Assembly (NCBI RefSeq): GCF_002860165.1 | Contig: NZ_PGUZ01000023.1 | Location: forward strand, 62,001-126,000 | Origin: Bacillus sp. V3-13 | GTDB lineage: Bacteria; Bacillota; Bacilli; Bacillales; Cytobacillaceae | DNA: 64,000 bases | Direction: 5' to 3' | Part shown: positions 26,956 through 36,198 of the stretch, piece by piece | How positions within the stretch are numbered: the first letter of the stretch is position 1 | How the letters are laid out: each line of letters starts with the position of its first letter | Translations under genes and position numbers: made by a program | The notes under the pieces: model-generated | Database searches by the model: none | Seen by the model: the letters and a program-made list of their open reading frames with translations, nothing else | What the model was told of the DNA's origin: nothing

Positions 26956-28986
26956 ATGTCAGCAAAAGATTTATCCGTATTGCTGGGTGTAATTTTAATC
27001 GTGGCAATGCTAATCATTCCATTTCCACCATGGTTGCTAAGTATTTTAATCATCATTAACATTTCTTTGGCTTTGCTTGTTTTACTTACAACCATGAACA
27101 TGAGTGAACCGCTCCAGTTTTCGATTTTTCCTTCTTTATTGTTGATTTTAACATTGTTTCGCCTTGCCCTGAATGTTTCAACGACGCGGGCGATTCTTTC
27201 CAATGGAAATGCCGGCAGTGTTGTCAAAACGTTTGGCGATTTCGTTGTCGGCGGAAACGTGATTGTCGGTTTGGTTGTTTTCTTAATTTTGGTCGTCATT
27301 CAGTTTATTGTTATTACGAAGGGTTCCGAACGTGTATCCGAAGTGGCGGCCCGCTTTACCCTTGATGCGATGCCAGGCAAGCAAATGAGCATTGATGCCG
27401 ACCTGAATGCCGGGATGATTTCCGAACAGGAAGCCCGCGAGCGACGTGACAAAATTAGCAGGGAAGCTGATTTCTACGGAGCCATGGACGGGGCGAGCAA
27501 ATTCGTCAAAGGTGATGCGATAGCCGGAATTATCATCGTGCTGATCAATTTGACGTTCGGGATTATCATCGGGATGCTCCAGCAGGGGATGCCGATTGCT
27601 GAAGCAGCAACCCATTTTTCCCTGTTAACGGTAGGGGACGGGATTGTGACACAAATCCCGGCGCTGTTAATTTCGACTGCGACCGGTATCGTCGTGACAC
27701 GGGCAGCATCAGAAGGGAATCTTGGACAGGACATTACTTCACAGTTGTTTGCCTTTCCAAAAATGCTCTATGTCACGGGTGCGACGATCTTTTTCCTCGG
27801 CTTATTAACGCCGATTAACGACATTTATACGATTCCGCTTGCAGCCTTGCTCGCGGTCGGAGGTTATATGATGTCACGCACGCCTGAACAAAATAAAGAG
27901 CAGCTCCAGGAAATCGAAGAAGAAATTCAAACGGACGAGATGAAGAGCCCCGAGAGTGTGGTTAATCTGTTAAACGTCGATCCGATCGAGTTCGAGTTCG
28001 GCTATGGGCTCATCCCTCTGGCAGATACAAATCAAGGCGGCGATCTTCTCGACCGGATCGTGATGATCCGCAGACAGCTTGCGATTGAATTGGGGCTTGT
28101 CATCCCGGTCGTCAGGATCCGCGATAATATCCAGCTTCAGCCGAATGAGTACAGGCTGAAGATTAAGGGAAATGAACTGGCGAGAGGCGAATTGCTTCTT
28201 GATCATTATTTAGCGATGAGCCCCGGCGGTGAAGACGACTCGATTGAGGGGATCGATACAATCGAACCATCATTCGGGCTGCCGGCCAAATGGATCACCG
28301 AGGATATGAAGGAGCTGGCTGAGATTAACGGATATACCGTTGTCGATCCGCCTTCCGTTGTCTCTACCCATATAACAGAATTAATTAAGGCGAACAGCCA
28401 TGAGCTGCTCGGCCGACAGGAAACGAAGCAGTTAATTGATCATTTAAAAGAAAGCTATCCAATTCTCGTTGAAGAAGTGACGCCGAATCCGTTGTCGGTA
28501 GGTGAAGTGCAAAAGGTACTGGCCAAGCTGTTGAAAGAAAATGTTTCAATTCGCAACTTGCCGATCATTTTTGAAACATTGGCTGATTTTGGAAAAGTGA
28601 CAACGGACACTGACCTGCTTACCGAATATGTACGGCAGGCTCTCGCAAGGCAAATTACAAATCAATATTCGAATGGAGAGTCTTTAAAGGTTGTTACGTT
28701 TTCTGGTAAAGCCGAGAAATTGATCACAGATGGAATCCAGCAAACTGAGCATGGGAATTTTTTATCAATGGACCCGGCTGTGTCACAAACCATTTTAGAA
28801 TCACTTGCTTCACAGGTGGAGCAATTATCGTTAATGGAACAAACACCGATTGTCCTTTGTTCGCCGGCGGTCAGGATGTATGTACGGCAATTAACAGAGC
28901 GGTATTTTCCGCAAATACCAATCCTATCTTACAATGAACTGGAAGCAAATGTAGAAGTACAAAGTGTCGGGGTGGTGAGTGCGTAA
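26956..28986 (+). CDS. flhA: Flagellar export protein FlhA
   Basis: 676 residues (677 in B. subtilis). About eight membrane helices in the first 300 residues, with the FHIPEP-family region RFTLDAMPGKQMSIDADLNA at about 136-155. A large cytoplasmic domain (about 340-670) docks chaperone-substrate complexes. AGGAGAG precedes the ATG. The stop TAA shares its last A with the flhF start. Confidence 0.98.
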   Translation: MSAKDLSVLLGVILIVAMLIIPFPPWLLSILIIINISLALLVLLTTMNMSEPLQFSIFPSLLLILTLFRLALNVSTTRAILSNGNAGSVVKTFGDFVVGGNVIVGLVVFLILVVIQFIVITKGSERVSEVAARFTLDAMPGKQMSIDADLNAGMISEQEARERRDKISREADFYGAMDGASKFVKGDAIAGIIIVLINLTFGIIIGMLQQGMPIAEAATHFSLLTVGDGIVTQIPALLISTATGIVVTRAASEGNLGQDITSQLFAFPKMLYVTGATIFFLGLLTPINDIYTIPLAALLAVGGYMMSRTPEQNKEQLQEIEEEIQTDEMKSPESVVNLLNVDPIEFEFGYGLIPLADTNQGGDLLDRIVMIRRQLAIELGLVIPVVRIRDNIQLQPNEYRLKIKGNELARGELLLDHYLAMSPGGEDDSIEGIDTIEPSFGLPAKWITEDMKELAEINGYTVVDPPSVVSTHITELIKANSHELLGRQETKQLIDHLKESYPILVEEVTPNPLSVGEVQKVLAKLLKENVSIRNLPIIFETLADFGKVTTDTDLLTEYVRQALARQITNQYSNGESLKVVTFSGKAEKLITDGIQQTEHGNFLSMDPAVSQTILESLASQVEQLSLMEQTPIVLCSPAVRMYVRQLTERYFPQIPILSYNELEANVEVQSVGVVSA

Positions 28987-30173
28987 TGAAAGTGAAAAAA
29001 TACATTGCTCCTTCAATGCCCGAAGCGATGAAAGTGATTCGCGCAGAATTAGGAAGCGAAGCTGTCATTCTAAATTCGAAAATGATCCAGACTGGCGGAA
29101 TTTTCGGCTTTTTTAAGAAAAAGAATATTGAAGTGATCGCGGCTGTGGACCCTGCTGCGAAAACTGCGCAGGTTCCGGTAATTAAAGAAAAACAAAAAAG
29201 CGTTCCGGTTAAAGCAGAGCCATCCGGCCGCGGACATTCTCCTTTCAATCCGGTTTACACCGGAAAGGGTTCTGATCCTGAGACGAAAGCGCCAGATGAG
29301 CTGGTGAAGGAGATCCATGAATTGCGTTCACTGATCAGCAGTGTCCGCCTCGCCGGCTCTGACAATGCTGTTTCTTATCCTGAACCAGTCCTGAAAGCAC
29401 AAGCATTGATGTCTGGCCAGGGAATAAGCCCGGACATTCAAAAGGACATATTGTCCGGATTAGTCTCGAACTGGTATACAGGAGGAGCGGCTGCGGGTGA
29501 TGAGGAAGTGTTTGCCTGGCTAAAAGCTGAGTTAATCAAGCGTATTTCGTCTCTCCCGTTTGGCGGAATCACTTTTACGAAAAAGTATCTAAACGTGGTC
29601 GGTCCTACCGGGGTCGGCAAAACGACGACATTGGCGAAAATGGCAGCCGATTGCATTTTAGCCCATAACAAAAAAGTCGCGTTTATCACGACGGACACTT
29701 ATCGGATCGCCGCAATCGAACAATTAAAGACCTATGCGAAAATCTTGAACGTACCGATTGAGGTCTGCTACAACTTCGACGATTTTCAGAAAGCAGCGCG
29801 CCAGTTTGAAGATTACGATACGGTGCTGATCGACACGGCCGGCCGCAACTTCCGCAACAGGCAATATGTCGAAGATTTAAAAGAGGTTGTCGACTTTGAA
29901 AAGGAAATGGAAACGTTTCTTGTCCTTTCATTAACTTCAAAGCAGGAGGATATGGAAGAGATTTATAAGCAGTTTTCGCTTATCGACATCGATAAATTTA
30001 TTTTTACAAAGACAGATGAAACATCAAGCTATGGTGCAATGATCAACATGATTGACAAATATCGTACAGGGGCTGCTTTTTTAACATACGGACAAAATGT
30101 TCCCGATGACATGAAGCATGCAACGGCAGAGGTCATTGTCAATACGGTTCTTGGAGTCGAAAGACATGAATGA
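28986..30173 (+). CDS. flhF: SRP-family GTPase FlhF
   Basis: 395 residues (366 in B. subtilis). It guides placement and number of flagella and FlhG stimulates it. Variable basic N-terminal B domain (about 1-115), then N and G domains. The P-loop is GPTGVGKT at 206-213, followed by TTDTYRIAAIEQLKTYA, DTAGRN and TKTDE motifs. Its start overlaps flhA by one base and its end overlaps flhG by 8. Confidence 0.97.
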   Translation: MKVKKYIAPSMPEAMKVIRAELGSEAVILNSKMIQTGGIFGFFKKKNIEVIAAVDPAAKTAQVPVIKEKQKSVPVKAEPSGRGHSPFNPVYTGKGSDPETKAPDELVKEIHELRSLISSVRLAGSDNAVSYPEPVLKAQALMSGQGISPDIQKDILSGLVSNWYTGGAAAGDEEVFAWLKAELIKRISSLPFGGITFTKKYLNVVGPTGVGKTTTLAKMAADCILAHNKKVAFITTDTYRIAAIEQLKTYAKILNVPIEVCYNFDDFQKAARQFEDYDTVLIDTAGRNFRNRQYVEDLKEVVDFEKEMETFLVLSLTSKQEDMEEIYKQFSLIDIDKFIFTKTDETSSYGAMINMIDKYRTGAAFLTYGQNVPDDMKHATAEVIVNTVLGVERHE

Positions 30174-31038
30174 TCAAGCGGAAATGTTAAGAAAAAGACT
30201 GAAGAGACATGAGTCAGGGAGAACGACTAAAACGATTGCGGTTGTAAGCGGAAAAGGCGGCGTAGGGAAGTCGAATTTTTCGTTGAACTTCTCGGTAGCC
30301 CTTGCGCAAACTGGAATGAGCGTTTTAGTGTTTGACATGGACATCGGCATGGGCAACTTGAATATTTTAATGGGGCGCTCGAGCGATTATACAATCGTCG
30401 ATTATTTTTCAGGAAGGGCCGGTCTTGCAGAGATTGTTTCAAAGGGACCTGAGGGCGTGGATTATATTGCAGGCGGAACCGGTCTTTCACAGGTTTTCAA
30501 ATTAGAAGACGACAAAGTCGAGAAATTTGTCGAAGATTTAACGATGGTCATTGATGATTATGACTACCTTCTGTTTGATATGGGTGCAGGCATAAATGAA
30601 GAATCGTTGAAATTCCTGCGCTCGGTGCATGAGGTGTTTGTGGTGACAACACCTGAGCCAACTTCGATAACAGATGCCTATTCAATCATGAAATATATTC
30701 ATTTGCTCGATTCGCAAATCCCCTTAAAAGTGATTGTCAATCGTGCTTTTTCAGAACAAGAGGGGCTTGAAACGCAGCAGCGCCTGATGGCAGTTTCAAG
30801 AAAATTTTTAGGAAGAGAACTGAGCACGCTTGGGGTCGTTCCCGACGATCGCAACGTTCAGCTCGCCGTTGCCAGGCAAACGCCGCTGCTTGTCTACAAT
30901 GAGAAAGCTGCGGCTGCCCGGGCTATCAAGGAAATAGCGAAACGGCATGTGAACCTGGGCATTGACCGTCCAGAAAACTCTGCTTCCAAAGGGTTTCACT
31001 TTATCACAAGGCTAAAGAGATTTCTGTTCGAGAGGTAG
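30166..31038 (+). CDS. flhG: MinD-like ATPase FlhG (YlxH)
   Basis: 290 residues from ATG 30166, inside the end of flhF; an earlier in-frame ATG at 30118 is too deep in flhF. Deviant Walker A GKGGVGKS at 29-36 and DMDIGMGNLNILMG following mark the MinD/ParA family. The short N-terminal helix with basic residues (RKRLKRHESGR) activates FlhF in known homologues. It controls flagellar number and placement with FlhF. GGAG at 30151-30154 is the likely ribosome site. Confidence 0.95.
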   Translation: MNDQAEMLRKRLKRHESGRTTKTIAVVSGKGGVGKSNFSLNFSVALAQTGMSVLVFDMDIGMGNLNILMGRSSDYTIVDYFSGRAGLAEIVSKGPEGVDYIAGGTGLSQVFKLEDDKVEKFVEDLTMVIDDYDYLLFDMGAGINEESLKFLRSVHEVFVVTTPEPTSITDAYSIMKYIHLLDSQIPLKVIVNRAFSEQEGLETQQRLMAVSRKFLGRELSTLGVVPDDRNVQLAVARQTPLLVYNEKAAAARAIKEIAKRHVNLGIDRPENSASKGFHFITRLKRFLFER

Positions 31039-31046
31039 GCGGCAAG

Positions 31047-32147
31047 GTGGAAAAAATACAAGTTTTAATCGTAGATGACTCAGCGTTTATGCGGAAGTTA
31101 ATCCAGGACTTTCTTTCCGAAAGCCCGCGTATACATATCGCCGGTACCGCCCGAAACGGTGAAGATGCGATAAAAAAAATTCGCGACTTGAAACCCGACG
31201 TTGTCACCATGGACATTGAAATGCCCGTGATGAGCGGGTTGGAAGCGTTGCAGCAGATCATGAAAGAAAACCCGGTTCCTGTTGTGATGCTGTCGAGCAC
31301 TACCCGCGACGGAGCTGAAAATACAATGCTCGCAATGCATTACGGCGCGATCGATTTTATCCAAAAACCTTCCGGCTCCATTTCGCTGGATTTACATAAA
31401 GTTAAAGAGGAATTAATTGAAAAAGTTCTCCACGCAAGTAAGGCAAACATCAAGCAAGCGGCAAAATTATCATCAACTGGAAATATTTCTACTCATTCTG
31501 TAACGGATTATAGTAAAATAGAACTAACCAACCGGAATTTTATACAATCCAATCGATTCAGCAAATGGAACCAGGTTGGGAAAAAACTGATTTGTATAGG
31601 CACTTCGACGGGTGGGCCGAGGGCGCTCCAGCAAGTATTAACGAGATTGCCTGCCCGGATAGCAGCACCGATCCTGATTGTCCAGCATATGCCGGCGGGG
31701 TTTACGAAGTCGCTCGCATCAAGATTGGACACATTGTCGAAAATTCATGTGAAAGAGGCAGAAGCTGGTGAAATTATCAGAAATGGGGTCGCTTATATTG
31801 CACCCGGAGGCTTTCATTTAACCGTGAAAGCAGTCGGAACAAGCCTGGCTGTCCAGCTTGACCAAACAGCCCCGCATGGGGGACACCGTCCTTCTGTCGA
31901 TGTTTTGTTTGAATCAGTCAGCCAAATTCAGGACTATTCAAAAGTAGCTGTCATTATGACGGGTATGGGTTCTGACGGGTCAATGGGCCTGGCTGCATTG
32001 AAAAAGCAAGGGACAGTGAAAGCGATAGCTGAATCGCAGGAAACATCGATTGTTTTTGGAATGCCAAAAGCCGCAATAGCCACGAAACTTGTTGATGAAG
32101 TACAAAATATTGAAAATATTGCTGAAACGATTATGAAATACGTTTAA
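31047..32147 (+). CDS. cheB: Chemotaxis protein-glutamate methylesterase CheB
   Basis: 366 residues, start GTG 31047. Receiver domain (1-120) with D10, D11, D56 and K108. A linker follows, then the methylesterase/deamidase domain with the catalytic serine S187 (GTSTGG), H214 (QHMP) and D310 (MGSDG). It removes methyl groups from receptors during adaptation. cheR is not in the window, as in B. subtilis, where it lies elsewhere. Confidence 0.97.
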   Translation: MEKIQVLIVDDSAFMRKLIQDFLSESPRIHIAGTARNGEDAIKKIRDLKPDVVTMDIEMPVMSGLEALQQIMKENPVPVVMLSSTTRDGAENTMLAMHYGAIDFIQKPSGSISLDLHKVKEELIEKVLHASKANIKQAAKLSSTGNISTHSVTDYSKIELTNRNFIQSNRFSKWNQVGKKLICIGTSTGGPRALQQVLTRLPARIAAPILIVQHMPAGFTKSLASRLDTLSKIHVKEAEAGEIIRNGVAYIAPGGFHLTVKAVGTSLAVQLDQTAPHGGHRPSVDVLFESVSQIQDYSKVAVIMTGMGSDGSMGLAALKKQGTVKAIAESQETSIVFGMPKAAIATKLVDEVQNIENIAETIMKYV

Positions 32148-32168
32148 CAGCCGAGGGGTGAAAGGCAT

Positions 32169-34226
32169 ATGGAAGTGAACCAATATTTAGAAGTTTTTAT
32201 TGAAGAAAGCAAAGAACATTTGCAATCATGCAACCAGCACCTGCTGGAACTTGAGAAGAATCCTCAGGATTTGGCAATTGTAAATGAGATATTCCGGTCT
32301 GCGCATACGTTAAAAGGAATGTCGGCTACGATGGGATACGAAGATTTGGCCAGCCTTACCCATCAGATGGAAAACATTCTTGATGCGATCCGCAATGAAA
32401 AAATTTCGGTTAACGCTGAAATTTTGGATGTTGTCTTTTTGGCGGTGGATGATCTTGAAGCGATGGTCCAGTCGATTGCCGAAGGGGGAGACGGAAAGCG
32501 GGATGTCACCGGGGTGGTCGAGAAGTTGAAATTGATTGAAATCGGCCAAAGCCCGATTGAAGCAGGAAGCAAAGCAGAAGTTGCTGTGGCGGTAGCGGAT
32601 GTTTCCGCTTCAGCGAAAAACGAATATGATGAATTTGAATTAACAGTACTTCAACAATCAAAAGAGCAAGGCTTTGAAGCGTACGAAATTGCGATTGCGT
32701 TGCGCGAAGATTGCTTGCTGAAAGCTGCCAGGGTGTTCATGATTTTCGAAGTTTTGGAGAAGATGGGCGAAGTGATCAAATCAACGCCTTCTGTTGATCA
32801 GCTTGAAGACGAACAGTTTGACCAGGAGTTTTCCGTCACGCTTATTTCCAAGGAACCAAAAGAGGATATTCAGAAGAAAATCATGAAGGTCTCCGAGGTT
32901 GAAAAAGCAGAAGCGACCCCGATTTTATTGGAGGCGATCCGCCAAAAAGAAGCGGAAAGCCCGGACGTGGTTCGCTCGGAAGCATCTGCCGACGATGTGG
33001 ATTCATCCAGGTCGCCATCCCAGCTTGCCGAGGTGGATAACAAGAAAAAAACCGGCACCGGCAAACAGGCAAACAACAGCAATAAAACGATCAGGGTCAA
33101 TATCGAAAGACTGGATATTCTGATGAATTTGTTTGAAGAGTTTGTCATTGATAGAGGGCGACTTGAGCAAATATCCCGCGAGTTGAACAATCAGGAACTC
33201 CACGAAACGATCGAAAGAATGTCGCGGATTTCGGGAGACTTGCAAAATATTATTTTAAATATGCGCATGGTGCCGGTAGAAACCGTCTTTAACCGTTTTC
33301 CGCGCATGGTTCGCCAGCTTGCCCGCGATTTAAATAAAAAAATAGATTTAGAGATTATCGGTGCAGAAACAGAACTCGACCGGACCGTGATTGATGAAAT
33401 TGGCGATCCGTTAGTCCATCTTCTGCGCAATGCGATTGACCACGGTGTCGAAACACCCGGGGAAAGAATCGCTAAAGGAAAGAGTGAAGAAGGTACAGTC
33501 GTTTTAAAAGCGTTCCACAGCGGCAACCATGTGTTCATTGAGATTGAAGACGATGGTGCCGGCATTAATAAGGATAAGGTTCTTAAAAAGGCTTTAAATA
33601 AAGGAATCATCACTGAGCAGGCTGCTGCAGGGCTGACAGAAAAGCAAATCTATGAGCTTATTTTTGCTTCAGGCTTCTCAACAGCTGATAAAATTTCCGA
33701 TGTGTCCGGGCGCGGTGTCGGATTGGATGTTGTAAAAAGCACGATTGAATCGCTCGGCGGATCGGTATCGATCGATTCAAAAGAGGGAGAAGGCTCTGTC
33801 TTCTCGATTCAGCTGCCGCTGACACTATCGATCATTGCGGTTATGCTCGTTGAAATTCAACAAGAAAAATTCGCTGTACCGTTGTCTTCGATTATTGAAA
33901 CAGCGATCGTCAAGAAAGAAGAAATTTTGTACTCACATAATGAGAAAGTGATCGATTTCCGCGGACGGGTTGTACCGCTTTTATTCCTGAAGGAAGTATT
34001 CGATGTGCCTGGCCAGGATGAAGATGATGAGTTTTATTCTGTCGTCATCGTCCGCAAAGGGGATAAAATGGCGGGCCTTGTTGTTGATTCGTTCATCGGG
34101 CAGCAGGAAGTCGTTTTAAAATCACTTGGAAATTACTTAAACAGCGTATTTGCGATTTCCGGAGCTACGATCCTTGGAGACGGCCAGGTTGCCTTGATTG
34201 TCGACTGCAATGCTTTAATTAAATAA
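32169..34226 (+). CDS. cheA: Chemotaxis histidine kinase CheA
   Basis: 685 residues (672 in B. subtilis). The Hpt domain at the N-terminus carries H46 in RSAHTLKGM. A CheY/CheB-binding region lies around 155-240 and a variable charged linker around 255-305. The dimerisation helices begin at IRVNIERLDILMNLFEEF. The kinase domain has HLLRNAIDHGVE (N box) and GRGVGLDVVKS (G box). The CheW-like domain is at about 550-685. It phosphorylates CheY and CheB. AGGGGTG precedes the ATG. Confidence 0.98.
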   Translation: MEVNQYLEVFIEESKEHLQSCNQHLLELEKNPQDLAIVNEIFRSAHTLKGMSATMGYEDLASLTHQMENILDAIRNEKISVNAEILDVVFLAVDDLEAMVQSIAEGGDGKRDVTGVVEKLKLIEIGQSPIEAGSKAEVAVAVADVSASAKNEYDEFELTVLQQSKEQGFEAYEIAIALREDCLLKAARVFMIFEVLEKMGEVIKSTPSVDQLEDEQFDQEFSVTLISKEPKEDIQKKIMKVSEVEKAEATPILLEAIRQKEAESPDVVRSEASADDVDSSRSPSQLAEVDNKKKTGTGKQANNSNKTIRVNIERLDILMNLFEEFVIDRGRLEQISRELNNQELHETIERMSRISGDLQNIILNMRMVPVETVFNRFPRMVRQLARDLNKKIDLEIIGAETELDRTVIDEIGDPLVHLLRNAIDHGVETPGERIAKGKSEEGTVVLKAFHSGNHVFIEIEDDGAGINKDKVLKKALNKGIITEQAAAGLTEKQIYELIFASGFSTADKISDVSGRGVGLDVVKSTIESLGGSVSIDSKEGEGSVFSIQLPLTLSIIAVMLVEIQQEKFAVPLSSIIETAIVKKEEILYSHNEKVIDFRGRVVPLLFLKEVFDVPGQDEDDEFYSVVIVRKGDKMAGLVVDSFIGQQEVVLKSLGNYLNSVFAISGATILGDGQVALIVDCNALIK

Positions 34227-34231
34227 TGGTA

Positions 34232-34251
34232 CGCCCAGGCTGAGCCGGGCG
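34232..34251 (+). other. GC-rich hairpin between cheA and cheW
   Basis: CGCCC-A-GGC pairs with GCCGGGCG around the loop TGA, giving an 8-bp GC-rich stem with one bulge in the 67-nt gap. There is no U-tract. It may be an RNA processing or stability element. Confidence 0.5.
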
Positions 34252-34293
34252 ACGTTAAAAAATGGACTGGATTATAAAAAGGAGTGGGGCCAT

Positions 34294-34758
34294 ATGTCTG
34301 ACACTTTAACTTCAGAAATGAAAGTGATTATTTTTCAACTTAAAGAAAAAGAGTATGCGATACCTGTCAGCCAGGTTCGTTCCATTGAAAAAGTACAGCA
34401 TATTACGAGGGTTCCGCGTACATATCCATTTGTAAAAGGGGTTATTAACCTTCGGGGAGTGGTTACACCGGTTATTGACCTCAGAAGCAGGTTTGAAATC
34501 GAAGAAACGGAACATAGCGACAGCACTCGTGTTATCATTGTTGCTTTGGAAGACATGGAAGTAGGCCTTATTGTTGATGCCGCAAATGATGTAATCGATA
34601 TACCGGAAGGAGCAATTGAGCCTCCTCCTGAAGTAATCGGTGTTTTAGAGGCGGAATATATAAGCGGAGTTGCCAAGATCGATAAAAGATTATTAATTTT
34701 AATCGATCTTGAAAAGGTGTTAAGTACCGAAGAAAATCATGTTTTGGCCGGAATTTAG
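34294..34758 (+). CDS. cheW: Chemotaxis coupling protein CheW
   Basis: 154 residues. SH3-like adaptor joining receptors to CheA. Motifs EYAIPVSQVRSIEKV and VKGVINLRGVVTPVIDLRSRF are diagnostic. AAGGAGTGGGG lies before the ATG. The gene is followed closely by cheC. Confidence 0.97.
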   Translation: MSDTLTSEMKVIIFQLKEKEYAIPVSQVRSIEKVQHITRVPRTYPFVKGVINLRGVVTPVIDLRSRFEIEETEHSDSTRVIIVALEDMEVGLIVDAANDVIDIPEGAIEPPPEVIGVLEAEYISGVAKIDKRLLILIDLEKVLSTEENHVLAGI

Positions 34759-34768
34759 GGATAATCCT

Positions 34769-35407
34769 ATGTTTATCGAAAAAATCTCTAATATGCATCT
34801 GGATATATTGAGGGAAATTGGCAATATTGGAGCAGGACACGCGGCGACTGCTTTGTCCACGCTGCTTAATAAAAAAATAGACATGAGAGTGCCAAAAGTC
34901 AGTGTTGTGTCTTTTGATGAAATGATGGAAATGGCCGGAGGTTCGGAAAATGTAGTGGCCAGTGTGTTTTTGCGGATTGAAGGGGATGCGCCCGGCAGCA
35001 TGTTCTTTGTTCTGCCGCTTGAACAGGCAGCCGCTTTCATTGGGCAAATGATTGGTGATTCGGGGTTCAGCTTTGATAACCCGCCATATGATGAGCTGGC
35101 GCTTTCGGCATTGCAGGAGCTTGGAAATATATTATCGGGCTCATATCTTTCATCATTATCTGATTTTACCAATCTGTCTCTATACCCTTCGGTGCCTGCT
35201 TTAGGCATTGATATGGTGGGCGCGATTATCAGCTATGGATTGATAGAGATTTCCCAGGTCAGCGATTATGCGATTGTCATTGATACGGCTCTGAACGAGG
35301 ATGAAATGAGAGATTTTGAGAGTGTAAGGGGACATTTTTTCCTGCTGCCGGATCCGGAATCTTTTCAGATTATTTTTGAGGCATTAGGGGTTGCAGGCGA
35401 TGAATGA
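34769..35407 (+). CDS. cheC: CheY-P phosphatase CheC
   Basis: 212 residues from ATG 34769, 10 bases after the cheW stop with AGGGAT as a weak ribosome site. An in-frame ATG at 34739 would overlap cheW. Two phosphatase motifs are visible: [20 protein letters not shown] and [19 protein letters not shown], each with the E-x-x-N pair. CheC dephosphorylates CheY-P and is stimulated by CheD, with which it overlaps by 8 bases. Confidence 0.95.
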   Translation: MFIEKISNMHLDILREIGNIGAGHAATALSTLLNKKIDMRVPKVSVVSFDEMMEMAGGSENVVASVFLRIEGDAPGSMFFVLPLEQAAAFIGQMIGDSGFSFDNPPYDELALSALQELGNILSGSYLSSLSDFTNLSLYPSVPALGIDMVGAIISYGLIEISQVSDYAIVIDTALNEDEMRDFESVRGHFFLLPDPESFQIIFEALGVAGDE

Positions 35408-35897
35408 ATGCTTACAGATTGTTAAGGTAGGGATAGCGGATATGAATTTTGTCAAGGCACCCCATCTTATCAGAACCTCCGGACTCGGTTCCTGTGTCGG
35501 AGTCGTCGTGTACGACCAACTCATGGAGATTGCCGGACTTGCCCATGTGATGCTTCCGGATTCTTCTCTTGCGAAGACGGGCTCGCTTAATATTGCAAAG
35601 TACGCCGATACTGCGATAAAAGAACTCGTGTCCGGATTGGCGAGGCACGGGGCCCGTCCAAACAGCTTAAAAGCGAAAATGGCTGGCGGGGCGCAAATGT
35701 TTCAATTTGCGAGCTCGAATGACATGATGCGAATTGGCCCGAGAAACGCCGAGGCGGTTAAAAGGGAACTGGCCCTTTTAAACATCCCGCTTGCAGGGGA
35801 AGATTTAGGTGGAAACAGCGGGCGGACGATTGAATTTAATCCTGGTACAGGTATTTTGCAGATTCGGACTGTAAACAAGGGGATTCACGAGTTGTAA
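35400..35897 (+). CDS. cheD: Chemoreceptor glutamine deamidase CheD
   Basis: 165 residues from ATG 35400 after AGGGG. A TTG at 35391 is an alternative start three codons earlier. It deamidates receptor glutamines and binds CheC. The catalytic cysteine is C32 in GLGSCVGVV and the histidine H49 in GLAHVMLP. Last gene of the contiguous fla/che block. Confidence 0.95.
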   Translation: MNECLQIVKVGIADMNFVKAPHLIRTSGLGSCVGVVVYDQLMEIAGLAHVMLPDSSLAKTGSLNIAKYADTAIKELVSGLARHGARPNSLKAKMAGGAQMFQFASSNDMMRIGPRNAEAVKRELALLNIPLAGEDLGGNSGRTIEFNPGTGILQIRTVNKGIHEL

Positions 35898-35988
35898 TAA
35901 ACGGGAGACAACCAATTCCTGAAGAATCCCGATCCTATCTCTGAAAAAAATTCCTGAACAATTCGGCACTTTTAAATAATCCCACAAG

Positions 35989-36030
35989 AATCAGCCTGCA
36001 TTCGTGTAATACGGGCTGATTTTCTATTTA
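35989..36030 (+). terminator. Candidate terminator closing the fla/che operon
   Basis: AATCAGCC (35989-35996) pairs exactly with GGCTGATT (36014-36021), around a 17-nt loop that contains an inner CGT/ACG pair. It is followed by TTTCTATTTATT. It lies in the 301-nt cheD-sigD gap. The rest of the gap holds only the promoter candidate at 36150 and the sigD ribosome site. Confidence 0.55.
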
Positions 36031-36149
36031 TTCCACCTCTTCTCTTGTACTCTATAAAAAGAAGAAGCGCTTGGGGCACATCAAGAAAAAACTTCTATTA
36101 TTTGCCGTTAAATCAAGCATCCCAGCTTATATTAATAGAGGAAATAATT

Positions 36150-36158
36150 TGGTATAAT
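36150..36158 (+). promoter_or_regulatory. Candidate extended -10 promoter for sigD
   Basis: TGG followed by a perfect TATAAT (36153-36158) forms a TGn extended -10 element 41 bases before the sigD start. No good -35 is present, which is tolerable for extended -10 promoters. It would let sigD be transcribed independently of fla/che. Confidence 0.55.
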
Positions 36159-36198
36159 AGCAATAATTGAAGGCGGAAGACGTTTAAGGAGGATTGCG

